Positions 11,421-24,257 of a stretch of DNA of 64,000 bases are shown in pieces (positions within the stretch are counted from its first letter, which is position 1; every line of letters begins with the position of its first letter). The notes beneath the pieces were generated by a model, which was not told the DNA's origin, did not search any database, and saw nothing but the letters and a program-made list of their open reading frames with translations. The stretch lies in the NCBI RefSeq assembly GCF_963678635.1, contig NC_087069.1, positions 3,734,166-3,798,165 on the forward strand. Direction: 5' to 3'. The DNA comes from Symsagittifera roscoffensis. Its lineage: Eukaryota > Xenacoelomorpha > Acoela > Convolutidae. The translations under genes and the position numbers were made by a program.

Positions 11421-12732
11421 ACTCGAACTGGAGAATGAGGAACTACAGGAGCAACTGAATACCTTCGAAGCAACGGAAGTCGAAGAGACTAAAACACCAA
11501 GCAGTTTGAGCATGAAACTTAATGTGATCTCCGGTCAGAGGTTCGGCATGGTGCCACAAGGAAGCAAGATACAGTCGATAATCTCAGTGGCTGGACATCA
11601 GATAATCAGAAATCTGAGTGAACCATCCGAGTTCACTTTGATGCATTTGGACACATATGCAGATTATCTGAGGCAGGTGGAGCCACGCACTGAGTCGAGG
11701 GCTGTGCGAGCACTACTAATAACGGGTGGCCCTCGCATAAAGAAACTTCATGGACGCTACCTGGAAGTCTATGGGCCGTATCAAGTGATGCTGAACGTGG
11801 ATGGGATCAGTATCTACACTAGGACTTATGTAACAACAGACAGTGACCAGATAGGGCAGATCTATATGGGTGAGGAGGAACTCAAAGTCCGCAGTATAGG
11901 CCATGACGCCATGATGGAACAAGATGCAGTACACATTGGGTATGAAGCAGATGTGACCGCACATCTGCTCGACACCAACGGAAGGAAAATCGGAGTCACA
12001 GGGCTGCTGGACACAGGAGCGGTAGTGAGTGTGATGCCAATGAAAACTTGGGAAAGAATGGGCTTCACGAGGGAAGATCTGATTCCAAGGAATCTCCGAC
12101 TGGCTGCCGCCAATCGAGGAGCAATCTACGTAGCCGGAAGATGACCAATAACGGTTCTCCACATGGGAGGACGGGATCTTTGGATGAGCTTCCTGGTGGT
12201 AGAAAATTTGGACGAAGCCGACCAATTCATCTTGGGCAGAGATTTCGTCAGGAATTTTGACGTGATGATTGACTTGAACAACGGTCTGATACGGATTAGA
12301 AACCCGGACCGGAAGTATGTTAAGAAACCGATTAATAGGATAATAACAGACGAAATTAAGGTACCAATTTTTTTAGATAGAAAAGTGAAACTACAGCCAG
12401 GACAGGCTGTGGTGGCGATTTTTAAAATGAGAAATTTTAATTCGTTAAGCGATAGTAAACAGGTACCGAATCCAAATTGTGGAAGCTCGGTGATTTTAGG
12501 CCGGAGCTTCTCGGTAACGCGAAATGGACTGTGTGTCAGTGTGTTATTGAACACACTGGACACCACGGTTTCAATCCAGCGTGGAAAGAAGCTTGGTTAC
12601 GCTTTGCCGATGAGGACCGACTATGAGGAGACACAAAACTTGAAGAAACATAGTGTGAAAGACTTTCCTTATCATGCCAATAAAGACAAAATTTTAAAGA
12701 GGATTAATGAATTAAAATCTATTCATCAATGA
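11416..12732 (+). pseudogene. pro: Aspartic protease region of pol, copy A
   Basis: This frame continues from gag after a one-base shift and carries the retropepsin core GLLDTGAVVSVMP (active-site DTG at about 12003-12020). The protease would cleave the Gag and Pol polyproteins. Upstream of it is a conserved segment of about 200 residues (GGPRIKKLHGRYLEVYG), also present in copy B. An in-frame TGA at 12142-12144 interrupts the frame just after the protease core. The linker to RT ends near 12725, where a deletion of about 11 bp relative to copy B causes a frameshift. Confidence 0.8.
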
Positions 12733-14240
12733 AATGCAAAACGGACGACGGCTTATCGAGCTGCTCGAATTTTCCGAAACGCCCCTCGTCATATGAACTA
12801 GAGTCTGACAAACCGGTTTTGCCAGAGATAGAACATTTAAAAGTGAAAATAGGTGAGGGAGATTTCGAAAAATTGCGGGACCTCTTAAATCGGAACGCAG
12901 ATGTATTTTCAAAACATAAGGCGGATATCGGTTGCTGTAATTTCGTCGAACACGAAATCGAACTTGAAGAGGGCGCCATTCCCCATAGGGAAGGCGCAAG
13001 ACGAATGACGCCACACAAGTCGGAAGCGTGCCTAGCGGAAATAGAAATGTTGCTTGAATACGACATGATAGAACCCTCGAAATCGCCATGTGCTTGCGGG
13101 GTAGTCATGGCCAAGAAAAAGGGGGCAGCTTAGGTTTTGTTGCGACTTTCGTTATTTGAACGCGGTAACGATAAAAGATGCATACCCGATACCGCGAATA
13201 GACGAGAGCCTCTCTAAGCTTGGCGATGCCAAGTTCTTCACCACATTGCTTCTGGCAGGTCCCTCTGCGGAAGAAGGATAGAGAGAAAACCGGATTCGCG
13301 TGCGAATTAGGGTTGTACCAGTGGAAGAGTATGACCTTAGGCTTGTGCAACGCAACGGCCACTTTTCAAAGACTGATGGCTCAGGCTTTGACCAGAGTGA
13401 CATAGAAGTACGGGAACCTTGTGATGTGTTACGTGGACGACGTGGTCATAGCGACACCAACCCTGGAAGACCATATTGATTGGCTCGATGAGGTCTTTGG
13501 ATGCATGAAAAGAGCAGGCTTGAAGTGCAAACCATCGAAATGTGAAATCCTTAGTGATTCAATCAAGTACCTGGGAAGAATGGTGGACAGGCATGGTGTG
13601 AGGCCAGACCCGGAAGCAGTAGAAGTAGTGTTGACATGGAAGGCTCCCAGAACGGACACACAGCTCCTGAGCTTCCTAGGGTTTGCCAACTACTACCGGG
13701 AGTTAATAAAAGGATATGCGGACAAGGTGTATCCGATGCAGAAGCTGATGCGCAACAAAGGGAAAAAGTTCGAATGGAACGATGAAGCAGAAGTTGCCTT
13801 CGAGAACATAAAGCGGGAACTGTGCGAAGCGCCAGTGCTAGGCATGCCTACAGAAAAAGGCATGTATGTTCTTGACACAGACGCATCGGTAGTAGCCATC
13901 TCAGGAATATTGCATCAGGAGCAAGAATGGAATGGAAGAACGGTTCTCCGTCCCATTGCATACGGCTGCAAGGTCTTGAGTGACACTGAGTTGAAATACC
14001 AAAAGCGGAAATGTTTGCAGTAGTCACATTTGTGGAAAAAGACCGCGCATACTTGGGGAGCGCTCCCTTTAAGTTACGCGTAGACAACAGAGCGTTATCC
14101 TGGTTGAAGACCTACTCGATGGATCAGAGTTATATTGGTAGATGGATAGTAAGATTGGATGGCTACCATATGATAATCGAACACAGGATGCGTGATAAAC
14201 ACCAGAATGCTGACAGCCTCAGCAAGAAAACTGAGTTCTA
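12729..14240 (+). pseudogene. pol: Reverse transcriptase and RNase H, copy A (broken)
   Basis: RT would copy the element RNA into DNA, and RNase H would degrade the template. Visible motifs are LGLCNATATFQRLM, the catalytic MCYVDDVVIAT (YVDD at about 13430-13441), the thumb/connection GFANYYRELIKGYA, and RNase H LDTDASVVAISGIL. The last uses the Ty3-type D-A-S core. The frame is broken by a shift near 13125, a deletion near 13240 that removes part of palm motif A relative to copy B, a TAG at 13403 and a frameshift near 14005 before the end of RNase H. The order PR-RT-RH-INT places the element in Ty3/gypsy. Confidence 0.85.
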
Positions 14241-15420
14241 TGAAATCTATGAAAGATTGGAGCAGAAGCAAGCCAATCAGGCAGAAATAAAGGAAGGATT
14301 TTCGTTTCTGGACAAAGAAACTTATGAAGCGCTTCCTTCAACGAGATGGTTGGATAAGTCTGGACATCCAATTCCAGGGCATCCTGAGTTACCTGTGAAG
14401 AAAGCAGCCGAGATAAAGATCCTATCCAAGGTGGACCCGGTCCCCTTGGATCCGTTGCTGCGCTCAAACCTGGTCCAACAAGAACTCTCTCGCATGAACA
14501 TAAACAGCCTCTCATTATTGGATAAAACGGTGCAGGTCACACCGCAAGTGATGCGGATGCTGGGTGGGTTGTTAAGAAGAGAAGTGACCAGAGATGACCC
14601 CGAGTGGACAGCAGCAGTGGCTTCACTAACAATCAGGGAGAAGATGAAGATCATGCCGTCCAGACGACAACACCAAGAGAACGAGAGGGATTGTAGGACA
14701 ATAGTTCAGCAACTAGTATCATCAATACCCCACGAGATTTTAACCAGTACTTCTTACGGACGGAAAGAACAGGGGAGCAGTACGCGAAGGAAAACCGTTA
14801 CCTTTGTGGACCAGGATAAAGAAGGTGAGAAGGTAGAACAAAACCTGCTGCAAGGTTGTTTGTCCGGGGAGACAAACGATGAGAAGAGCCAGCGAGTACA
14901 GGATCAACACCCGGGACAAGAAAGTTTGTCCGGGGAGTCTGAGATAGAAGAAAAAGTTCCTGATGAGAAACAGGACCTGGGGAACAAGGTTTTTTCCGGG
15001 GAGTTCAGATGGATGCGAAGAAGGCACAGACATGATCGAGAGGAGCGTGCAGACTCCATCACAACCTCTTCAACAGATGACAATTCACGAAACTCAGGAA
15101 TTGACACCTATTCAGACAGGAACTCGAACTCGGGATCAGAACTGACCGAACTAGCGCTCCACACACTACTAGTGGAAACACGGGCAAGGGATCTGGACAG
15201 AGAGGTGTACCAGGATCCTGACAGTGATCGCTACCTTATACCAAGCGAAAGAATCTTTGACAACGCAGCGGATGATTTGGAAACAATAGCGGTATCGGAA
15301 CTTTCGATAAGTCTGTTGCCACAAAAAGAGGTAGTCAGGACTGATCTCCAGCCGTTCAAGCAAGAAACACAGCCGCTGGCGAAGATTTGGTGCGTTAAGA
15401 TGGAAGAAGACACACATTAG
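14241..15420 (+). pseudogene. Acidic spacer between RNase H and integrase, copy A
   Basis: About 390 residues separate RNase H from the integrase zinc finger, far more than in typical Ty3/gypsy Pol. The segment is rich in Glu, Asp, Ser and Arg and looks disordered. Copy B has a matching spacer at clearly detectable similarity (for example STRWLDKSGHPIPGHPELPV in A). Its middle contains three SGE repeats encoded each time by the same nine bases TCCGGGGAG. A TAG at 15418 closes the open frame, but homology continues in the same frame into integrase. Confidence 0.65.
14861..15004 (+). promoter_or_regulatory. Three polypurine-tract-like boxes inside pol, copy A
   Basis: TGTCCGGGGAG at 14861-14871, TGTCCGGGGAGT at 14927-14938 and TTCCGGGGAGTT at about 14994-15005. 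All lie after T-rich bases. The core is the same string that directly precedes the 3' LTR in copies B and D (GACTGTCCGGGGAGTA followed by TG). They are candidates for internal plus-strand priming sites. This role is inferred only. Confidence 0.45.
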
Positions 15421-15441
15421 CCCAATGAACTGAATAGTCAG

Positions 15442-16815
15442 ATGAGGGCCATGAAGACGTACTTGAAGGCGAGATACAGACTCTCGGATCTTCTAAGGGC
15501 GCAGAGAAATGATCGCATGACAAGCAACCTAAAAAGGTGGATCGAGAATGGTTCTCCGGATAAAGGGGACCTCGAGGAAGACAGTTATCGTATCCTGAGA
15601 CAGAAGGAAGGGAGTTTAAATTTGAACAAGGACGGGATTGTGGCTTGCAAAAGAAGAGAAGAAGACAGAGTCCTATACAAGTATAACGCGATAGTGTTGC
15701 CGCAACTCTATCAGACAGAACTATTATTCAGGTCGCATGATCAGATGGGCCATCAGGGGATCGACAAAGTATATCACAGGATCCTGAAGCGCTTCGAGTG
15801 GCGTGGAATGAAAAAGGCATGCGAGAAGTGGGTAACAGCATGTCTGTCATGCCAACAGGTCAAGGATCCAAGGAAGTTGCGATTTCCTTTACAATCGATC
15901 GAGTAGTCTGAATTCAACGAGGTGGTGCAGATAGATCACCAAAAGATATGCATGACAGACAGTGGTTATAATCAGGTGTTGGTCATGATAGATCATTTCA
16001 CGAAGTATGCGGAGGCCGTGCCCTGCATAACTGCCTCGGCGGAAGAGACATGCGACCACCTGATCAATACGTGGATAGCGAGACATGGTTGTCCGATGAC
16101 GTTTCAATCGGATAATGGAACAGCTTTCGTAGGAGAGCTTACGAAAGAGCTCATGAGACGCTCACAGGTTGCTCAGGCTCACTTCACGGCATACCACCCC
16201 CAGACGAATGGCTTAGTGGAAAGACAGAATAGGACGTTAGTGTCGATGCTGAGAGTATATTGTTCCAGGTACATGACCGATTGGGACAGATACCTTCCAC
16301 AGGTGATGGGAGCCTATAATAGCACGCAACACTCCGCCACTGGAGTTAGTCCACACATGATGCTAACTGGACACGAGAAGTCTTTACCTTAACTTTTTTC
16401 TACCCAGAGTATGAGGGAAAGAAAACGTCTCCACAGGTCTACGTGACGGATGTGATCAGACGTCAACAGGAGTTGAACGATTTATGTAGACGAAATACTC
16501 AGCAAGCACAGGCAAGGCAGAGGAAAAAATTCGACATGAAAGCAGCTGGTGCAAAAGCTTACAAGATGGGAGATTACGTATGGGTTTTTCAGAGCGTTAT
16601 ACCACCGAAAGGAACGAAAAAGCTCCTAAAAAGTGGAGGGGACCCTTCATGATTACGGAAGTGCATCAGGAGGGACGCTTTTACAGACTGAGTACTGGCC
16701 GAGCCGCTCATTACGAAAACATTAAGCCACACAATCCATCGACAAAAGACTGGTGTATACCTGCAGACATGGAAGAAGGGGATTATCTAATGATGGATCC
16801 TGCTTGTGAGGTCAA
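15442..16815 (+). pseudogene. pol: Integrase, copy A (broken)
   Basis: Integrase would insert the DNA copy into the host genome. The zinc-binding domain shows HDQMGHQGIDKVYHRI then CLSCQQ (HHCC type). The core shows the three acidic residues in VQIDHQKI (about 15930), FQSDNGTAFVG (about 16105) and NGLVERQN (about 16210). The C-terminal GPY/F module is KWRGPFMITEV (about 16635), typical of Metaviridae. TAG 15904 and a frameshift at about 16390 interrupt it. The usual tail is cut at about 16815 within an (AAATC)n run, and ORF3 follows in the same frame. The macro segment of copy B is absent. Confidence 0.85.
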
Positions 16816-16849
16816 ATCAAATCAAATCAAATCGAATCTGAAGAACATT

Positions 16850-18585
16850 ATGGAGAATATCAACTTGGATGAATTGATGGACCTGGCAGAGGCATATGTA
16901 GGACCGATGATAGATGCCCTGATCAACATCTTGGGGCATGACAACCGTGGGGACCGCCCCACGGAAGTCCTATTGATGGCAGCATATGGAGAGAGGGGAG
17001 TACTAGACCGCCCGAACATGAGAGTGATGAGGTGGAGAAACGGGGCTCTCTCAGGGAGTGACTTGGCGAATGAGCCTGGATTGGGAAGTTCTAGGACTTA
17101 CCAACCAGGTTAAATGCCTATTCCCTGCAAGCCCAAACCTGGGCTTACGAGAATGCATCAGGAGATGAACAGCGAGGCTACCTCGTCTGGTTCACCACTG
17201 AGAGCAGCTGTGCCACCAAAGAGGGCGAAAGTAGAAGAAGAAGTTCAGACGAACCAAACCATGCAAGATCTGGATGGGATAAAAGACGAACTGGAAAGGA
17301 CAAAAAGGGAGCTGGACGAGGTGACTAAGACCATGCTCATTGCGGAGGACGACAGATACATGTGGAAAAGGTTGTTCGAAGACTGTAACAAAAAGCAGGG
17401 TGAAGAAATTGAGCGCTTGAGATAGGACTACAAGGAGCGATCGGAACGCAGGGCGCTGACTACGGCCGTGGAGAAGGTGATACCTGCAAGGAGTATTCCT
17501 CGTGGGCAGTCCCCGGTGGAGCTCTTGACGCCTCGAGAAATGAGTCAGACAACGGAGACACGGCTCCCGACAGCAACAGATCGAGTGACAATCCCGGACC
17601 CTAGTGACACCTTGGGTGATCCCGTCGTGGAACAAACGGTGAGGAAGCTGATAGAGACAGCTGGACGACTGGTCGCCAACAAGAATGAGCCAGGTTCCGG
17701 GGTGACTGCACCCTATGGAACGATTGACGACACGGGCAGAGTACGACTCTCCCAGACCGTGATCAGACAGGGAATAAGCGACGTGACGCCACTAATGGGG
17801 AGCTCTAAGGCCCCAGAGAGAAGAATACAGAAGATGCCAGCGAAGAAAGTGTCACGTGTGATAGACGTACAAAAGAACAATCAATTGAGATATAACTTCA
17901 CGGGAGTTCCGGAGACAGATCCGAGAGCTTGCTTCAATCGAGCGACTTGGAACCCGGCAGTAAACCTGCAACAACCGCCACTGGGGACATCACATCTGAT
18001 ACTGGGAGACAGCTTAGTCAGAGTACTATCGAATATGAGGACCTCTTGGGTCACCACGGTGATGGCCTTCGGAGGCGCGACGATAGCCCAGTTATATCGG
18101 ATGGTGGAACTAATGAATCCAGGGAGGATTCTCAATGTGATGATCCTGGTTGGAACAAATGACATCTCTAGAGGTTCGGATGAGCAGGAAGCACTATGAG
18201 AATCAATGATGGTGTGCTTGTTTACTACTCTCTGGCAGAAATTCAACTGCGCGGTACTGACCGTTTGCACTGTGCCAATGAACACAAGGAGCTTGACAGC
18301 AGCAGGTAGAAGGCACAACGAAAGAGTCGTCAGGTGGAATAATATCTTGAGAAATCTCGCAGGTCGGAATGCCGGAAGAATGATCCTCGTGGACATTGAA
18401 CATGAGTTGAGGGCTATGGATCAGGCCAGGCTGACCACGGACGGCATCCACTTCGATAGTATAGAAGGACAGGCTTGGTTGAATCGAGTCTACCAAGAGC
18501 GATTGGATGAGTTAGAAGCAGAACTCTTTGACACCGGAGTGCTGAAAGAGGAAGGAACATCGAATGACACGGTGATTACCACCTT
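16850..18585 (+). pseudogene. ORF3 part 1, copy A: conserved N-terminus plus SGNH hydrolase domain
   Basis: The ATG at 16850 begins a segment homologous to 36494-34404 of copy B. The first ~85 residues (GDRPTEVLLMAAYGE, RLMRW-like, SGSDLANEPGLG) are conserved but unrecognised. A coiled coil follows (about 17260-17420). The SGNH/GDSL hydrolase blocks are then GDSLVRV (18006 onward, nucleophile Ser), FGGATIAQ, GTNDISR (18152-18163) and DGIHF (18440-18454, Asp-His). Such enzymes hydrolyse esters. SGNH domains are known in CR1-type LINE ORF1 and some DIRS/Ngaro elements. In-frame stops are TAA 17111, TAG 17423 and TGA 18197. All four blocks survive between them. Confidence 0.8.
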
Positions 18586-18589
18586 TGTG

Positions 18590-20673
18590 CCTCCTAGCCT
18601 GGAAACACGCTTGGGGACGGTCCCGGCCGTCACGAACTACAGACAACAGAGCTCCAGCGAATCAGGTCAAAGGACGGACGTGCAGGATCGATTGGGAGAA
18701 GCGCAAGTGAGGAGGACCGTTCATCCTAGGAGAAGAATAGGGCCAGTCAACCCAATGGAAGAGGCAACTGACACGTCCAGATCAGACACGAGATCGGAGA
18801 CGACAAGTACCAGTCGAGAGGAGAGACGCCCGGATAGAGGCTCATTGATGTGGTCAAGACCCATACCATCTCCCTGGCATGTGTACAAGGACGAACTAAT
18901 GAAGCTGGATCTCCAGAGGGTGAGCTTCATCGAGGACGCCAGGAGGATGCTGAATGGAGCGAGGCTATCCGTCAGTAGACTGTACTCGATAACGGGTGTA
19001 GACTGGTTAATAGCCGCTGGCATAAATTTCAGCTCCACGACGGCCTTGAGATTTGCTGACCTAGAGTGACTGCCCTCTAGTAACACGATGGGACCAGTGA
19101 ACGCAAGACCATCGCAGGACGTGGGGTTGAATCATGATGAAGGGAATCGAGAAGAGAGACCTGGAAGATTTTTGGTAACAAGGGCGCCGATCGGACAACA
19201 TGTGAAGATGTTCAGGCAAGTGAGCTCACCACCAGGTCATGTGAAAGATAGAATATACCCGAAACAAGTGAGTCAAGATGGTGACGTCCAAAGGTACGGC
19301 GGATTGAAAGCGATAAAGAAAGATGAGACCATCTTTGCCGCGTACGACAAAGCAGAAATGAGGAAGGCCAAGATTGTGATAGTAGCGAATTCAGAGTTCG
19401 TGTACACTTCCAAGTCTCTGTTTTGGCCGGATGTCATAATGTTGGCAGCGGTCGACCTGGACCTACTGCAAGCCGTATCTCTGGCAATAGGGGTACAAAG
19501 ACAGCAGACGGACATGAACCCAGTCACGATCGTGTTTGCTGGCATCAATGACCACTTGCACAGTAGAGGTTTTCTGAGCAGACTCAGAGATCCTGCAATG
19601 GCAGAAAATTCAGTGTGGCCAGCGATAAAGGATATCCTGGAGTCAATGGGTGAAGTGGTGGATGCGACGAAGGAGGGGTCGTTCAACAAGGAGACACCGA
19701 GAGTAGTGTTCGCGCTGTCTCCGGGGTATGCATGTCTCCCGGATGGATTGAAGTTCGTGTATGCGATCGTGACCTTGCTTTCGGAAGGGAAATATGATGT
19801 GATCATATCAGCCCCAAATCGCATGATAGAGATGGAGAACCTGAGAGGGGTAGAACTACCTGCGGTGTGGTCAGATATCTCGAACGCGATGAGAGGATTC
19901 AAGGACCATGCGCTGCACATGTTAGTGTTGGATGAGGTGCTGGGGTTGGAACTGTCCAACTTCAGTCGACAGCGCAAACTTAAACCGGGAATAGACGACG
20001 ACCATCGAGTGGTCACAGCGATGTCAAACGACTTATGGTTCCGAGCAATGGAAGTAACTGGTGAAAAGGCGAGAAGGTAGAATTCACAGGAGACTAGAGC
20101 TCATTTGGAGGCGATGGTTTTGAGGACCAAACCGGAGGCCAACCAGTGGTTACATCTAAGTCCTCGAGTAGCGGCATTGGGTGCAGATGCTTTTGAGCAA
20201 GGCCCTATAATGATGAAGAAAATCCATGCCTACTTATTGAAGGAGATAAACCTAGCGGAAAATGCTGAAGAAAAGACGATGAGTTTGTGAATAGAATGTG
20301 CCAGATTACCTTGGAAACCTTCTGGACCCAGGAAGTGAAGGGGGAATAAGGCTTTGAACGAACAGATAGCATGCTGGAAGGGTTGGGAGCCGGATGGACC
20401 GCGTCCTTCTTGGCGAAAGTTTACCCGAAAGTTTCCCATTACTTGATAAAGGAATTCCTCCAAGTGGTAGTGGAAATATCGATTGTGGAGCTACTAGCCT
20501 TGTTTGTGACGTTCGGAGCTGAGAGTTTCGTGAAAGGACCGGCGGTACTGCTCACCGAAGGAGTTCAGAACCTGCGGTTGGATGGACTTCGAACGTTGAT
20601 TGCGATTACTCACGGAAACTTGGGAGGATTAATGAAACTGACACGCTGTCCAGAGCAGATGAAGGTAGGGTGA
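18590..20673 (+). pseudogene. ORF3 part 2, copy A: second SGNH-like domain (likely inactive) and tail
   Basis: This continues in the same frame as part 1 through stops at 19067, 20078 and 20288, then shifts near 20340. It matches 34367-32697 of copy B. The conserved domain has the shape of an SGNH fold: a first strand ending VANSEFVYTSKSLFWPD where GDS would be expected, FAGINDHLHSRG resembling block III (G-x-N-D), and a strand VFALSPGYACLP. There is no recognisable DxxH block, so catalysis is unlikely. The relation to SGNH is my inference from pattern and from the neighbouring true SGNH domain. Confidence 0.6.
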
Positions 20674-20819
20674 GAAAAATAGACATGAAGAAAGCCACGG
20701 ACTCGTGGAATAAGATAAGAGACCTGAGACACACTCTTATCCAATATCTCCTACAACAAAATCGCTTTGGAACGGGAGAAGATGAGACTATAGAGAGAGA
20801 GAGGAAGATGTGAGACGAC

Positions 20820-22623
20820 ATGAGGGGCATGCCCGTACTAACCGATCTGTGCTTGGACATGAGGACTGATCCCTTAGCGTTGATCAGAGGGGCCACGGAG
20901 TTTGTGATAGTGATCTATGGACCAGCAGTCACATTTGCGTTCCCTGATGTCAAGGTGGAGGCGTACAGGAGGTCGGTGCTGCACCTGAACCTCATATCAG
21001 CAGTGGACGGTAGTGTGCTGAACTGGTGTGAGCAGCAAGTGTTGCGGGAGCTCATGAGCGAAGATCTGTTGTTTGCGAAAATATCAGAGCCAGAAATGAC
21101 GGTCATCAATTTTGACGATCACTTTCGTGATCGCATGGGAGAAATAGAAAGAGGACACATCGAGGTGTTTCCGAAGCTTTGGAATCTGAGACCCTATGAT
21201 AAAACGAATGGTGAGATAACCAGAGTGCCTCATCTCACTGCAGCATAACACAAGGTGAGATAAGAGCCGAAGGATTGGGGGTGATTACGAGAAGCTGCCG
21301 GAAGAAATCCCCGAATTCCCTCTGATAAGAAGGATGTTGCTCGGAGCAGTCTCCGTGGTACAAACTCCTAGGTTGAGAGCATTTGAAACCAATGAAAGGA
21401 GAATAGGGAATATCGTGGGAACGATGGAACCATACTTTGTGGGGAGAAATGCCGCCGTGTTACAATATACACGATTTGCATATACGGATCAAGCGACGAG
21501 AAGGCGAATAAGCAACGCCGCGACTCCCAAGCTTGGAAGATTTGACGAGGAATGGGCGGGATTAGGCTTAGCGCCTATGAAAATGAGAGGCAGGACCGAA
21601 CTGTCTGAGGCCTCCTTGATCCTGACTAGTGTGAAACCGGAATTGAAAGTAGGAGGAACACTGCAGGCGAGAACATTCCTAGCACCCTTCGGCTGCGAGG
21701 AAATCAAAGTGGTCCATGGAGAAAAGGAAGATGGATCAGCTGGCACACTTATTATACCGAAATTCCCGGAAGGGACCGACAATGAAAAGCAAGGGCCCTC
21801 AAGCTCGAAGAAGGATATGTCAGAAGGAGATGACGGACAGGGAGGAAGCCGTCAAGCGGAAGAACCCATGCAACAGGATGCAAGTCAAGCTGGTGGGGAA
21901 GACAACAGGGCATCGACAGGAGGAGTATCCAGCCTGGATTTCAATATCTTCAGTGATCTTGAGAACAACGCGGATACGTTGGAGACGACTGAGCCAGCGG
22001 ATGAAGGCATTTCGACACTGGAACCTCCGTCAGCCTTTACGGGAATGAAACGGAATTTGCCGGAGAGCAGGTCTCCTGGCAATTCCAGAAACAACGAACA
22101 AAGAAGCCTCATGGAATCACCAAGGAGAAGAAGAATAGAGGGCTCAGCCAGAGTACCTTTCTTGGGAACGTTGCCCGAAGAAGAGTGGGAAGTACATCAT
22201 CGAGACCATGAAAGTAGGACGGGTTGCAGATTGGACTGAGTGGCTTTCATGGAAGAAGTCTGGACAGTGGTTCAGACCTATGGGACCCATTCCATTTTGA
22301 AAACAGGTCTCAACCGACCATTGATGCGGGAAGTCCTTGACAAACTTGATGAGTGTGAAGCGAGATTGAGTGAGTTGTTGATTGACTCAGCCACTAATGA
22401 AAGTGAAGCGAACTCTCCCATCAAGATAACACCGCAGGATGGTAAAGGAGAGGTGGTGTATATGTCAAGAACCAGGAGGGGAACGATGCGATCAAAATTG
22501 GTGATTGATAAGATCAATGAGATGAAGATGAAGTTAGGCAGCAAGGTGATGCCGAGGAGAGTAGGAAAGACGAAGGTGGATTCAGAGATATCAATAAAAG
22601 CTGTCAATTCAGCGAAACGATAA
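20820..22623 (+). pseudogene. ORF3 part 3, copy A: unknown conserved region
   Basis: Homologous to 32648-30624 of copy B. Conserved stretches include a domain near 20880-21130 (LALIRGATEFVIVIYGP, VLNWCEQQ, INFDDHFRDRMG), the segment GTMEPYFVGRNAA, a disordered Ser/Glu/Asp-rich linker, and the motif SPRRRRIEGSARVPFLGTLP followed by EEEWE. Frames change near 20800 and 21250-21330, and TGA 22237 and TAA 22621 are in frame. I do not recognise a family. The linker diverges and the flanking blocks do not, which suggests two folded parts. Confidence 0.6.
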
Positions 22624-22638
22624 CGAGTCGAAGAGGCC

Positions 22639-24200
22639 ATGGACTTGGGACAAGGTGATTATCAATTACCTGGCTCGAACAGAATGTTGACCGATGTAGC
22701 GATGGTGCCACCCACTCTCATGGCAGGGATAAAGTCAACAGGTTACAAATCCAAAAGGAGTGACCGCACTCTGACTGGAGCAACCTTAGAAATGGAAATA
22801 CTTAGCCAATGTGGAGAAAGCACAATGAAAGACTTTAAACCATCTCCCATGAACTACGGAAAGGGAAGTGTCGCAGGACAACTAGTACCAGTGGAGTATA
22901 ACCGACTGACAGTGTCGGAGACTGTGTCATTAGATGAACCCGCCGGTGGATACATGGAGATGTTAGAATACCGAAACTCGGTTAGAGGGTATGTGATGGC
23001 TCTGGAAGAGAAAATGGCCATGGAAGGTTATCTGGAGACAATGTTGCAAGGCACCACCCTCAAGCAGAAGGCGTATGGAACTTTAGCGTCATCCGAGATG
23101 CAGGCGGAAACGATTGAGCAGTTAGTGAGCCTTCCATGGAAAGCAGTGGTGTTGAAGTACTTCGAAGAGGAAATGAGGACTGCGCCGAGAATACACGCTC
23201 TCATGGCAGTACCTTACGTGAGAACCGAATTACAATTGAGGTTCGCCTGGTGCATGATGGGATTAACTCGCGGGGAATATGACTCAGAAGAAAGGAAAGG
23301 TCAAAAGAAGAAAAAGTATTCCTGACGACGAACCTGAGGGATCTGATAATCCAGGAAGGAATGGCAGTAGCGTGCGCGAAGCGCAGAGACGCTCTCTGTT
23401 TCATTCGATTCCTGATAAAGCAGATTTCAGTACCAGCATTGAACACCTGTGCCAAGATGTTGAAGGAGGGCGATGAACGAGCAAAAGCCTTACTCTTGCT
23501 AGCACTGCTGGAGATGCATCAAAGCAAGCCGATGAGGGTGAATATGAAAGAACCTGAGGAGTTAGAGCCCATGAGAAAGATAGACGAAATCAGGAGATTT
23601 TCAAACAAGGAGCTGAGAGTCACTAAAGAATCTATGGGGGCACTACCGAAATCCAGTGAGTACTGTGGACCGATCAAGAAGAAGTCGTACAGCTACGTGT
23701 CCGGAATCATAGGGATAGCGTACAACCTTTTCCTGAGTGAAGACATACGCAATTGCTTCTTCGATCACGAGCAGGCAGTGTTGCTAAGATTCTGGACGTC
23801 GAGAATTGTAACGATTAAGAGCGCTAATAATCCGCAGACCAAATTGGGACTGGTCTTGGAAGAAGAGGTGACTGCACCTTCCGTACCAAAATCCGACAAA
23901 AGAGTGGAGTTTGGGTTGGGCTTCTCAGATGAAATACTGAGAACGAGCTTGATGGTAGTGTGGGAACTAATGAGACCATCATGGTGTCCTAGTCCCAATG
24001 CTGACTCGATATTACGGGCGACACAAGACGTGCAGAGGGAGCTGAATGCAGATTGTAACCTGCGTGACCTTAACATCATATATAATGTGATGATAACAGC
24101 CTCTAGGAGCAAAGGGGAAGACAATGTGGAGTTGCATGGCTGGGGACCAGAAGACTGGGTCAAACCTGGCAGCTGTCTGGCGGAAGTCTGGGGACTGTAA
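22639..24200 (+). pseudogene. ORF3 part 4, copy A: unknown conserved region
   Basis: Homologous to 30642-29083 of copy B. Shared blocks include LEMEILSQCGE, VEYNRLTVSETV, EPAGGYMEML, the pair MRTDLQVRLAWCLMG (B) / VRTELQLRFAWCMMG (A), VSGIIGIAYN and MRPSWCPSPNADSI. It is largely helical in appearance, with no signal peptide, membrane segment or known motif. A frameshift near 23320 and TAA at 24198 interrupt it. Function unknown. Confidence 0.6.
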
Positions 24201-24257
24201 GGTCACGTTTGTGGAGGTCTGGATTGTGTAAAAACTCTAGAGAGACAACACAAGCAA

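Noticed and set aside
19273-20016. Long open frame (247 codons) on the minus strand inside ORF3 of copy A
   Set aside because: It is antisense to the conserved second SGNH-like domain, has Ser/Leu-rich shadow composition and has no counterpart conserved as protein in copy B.
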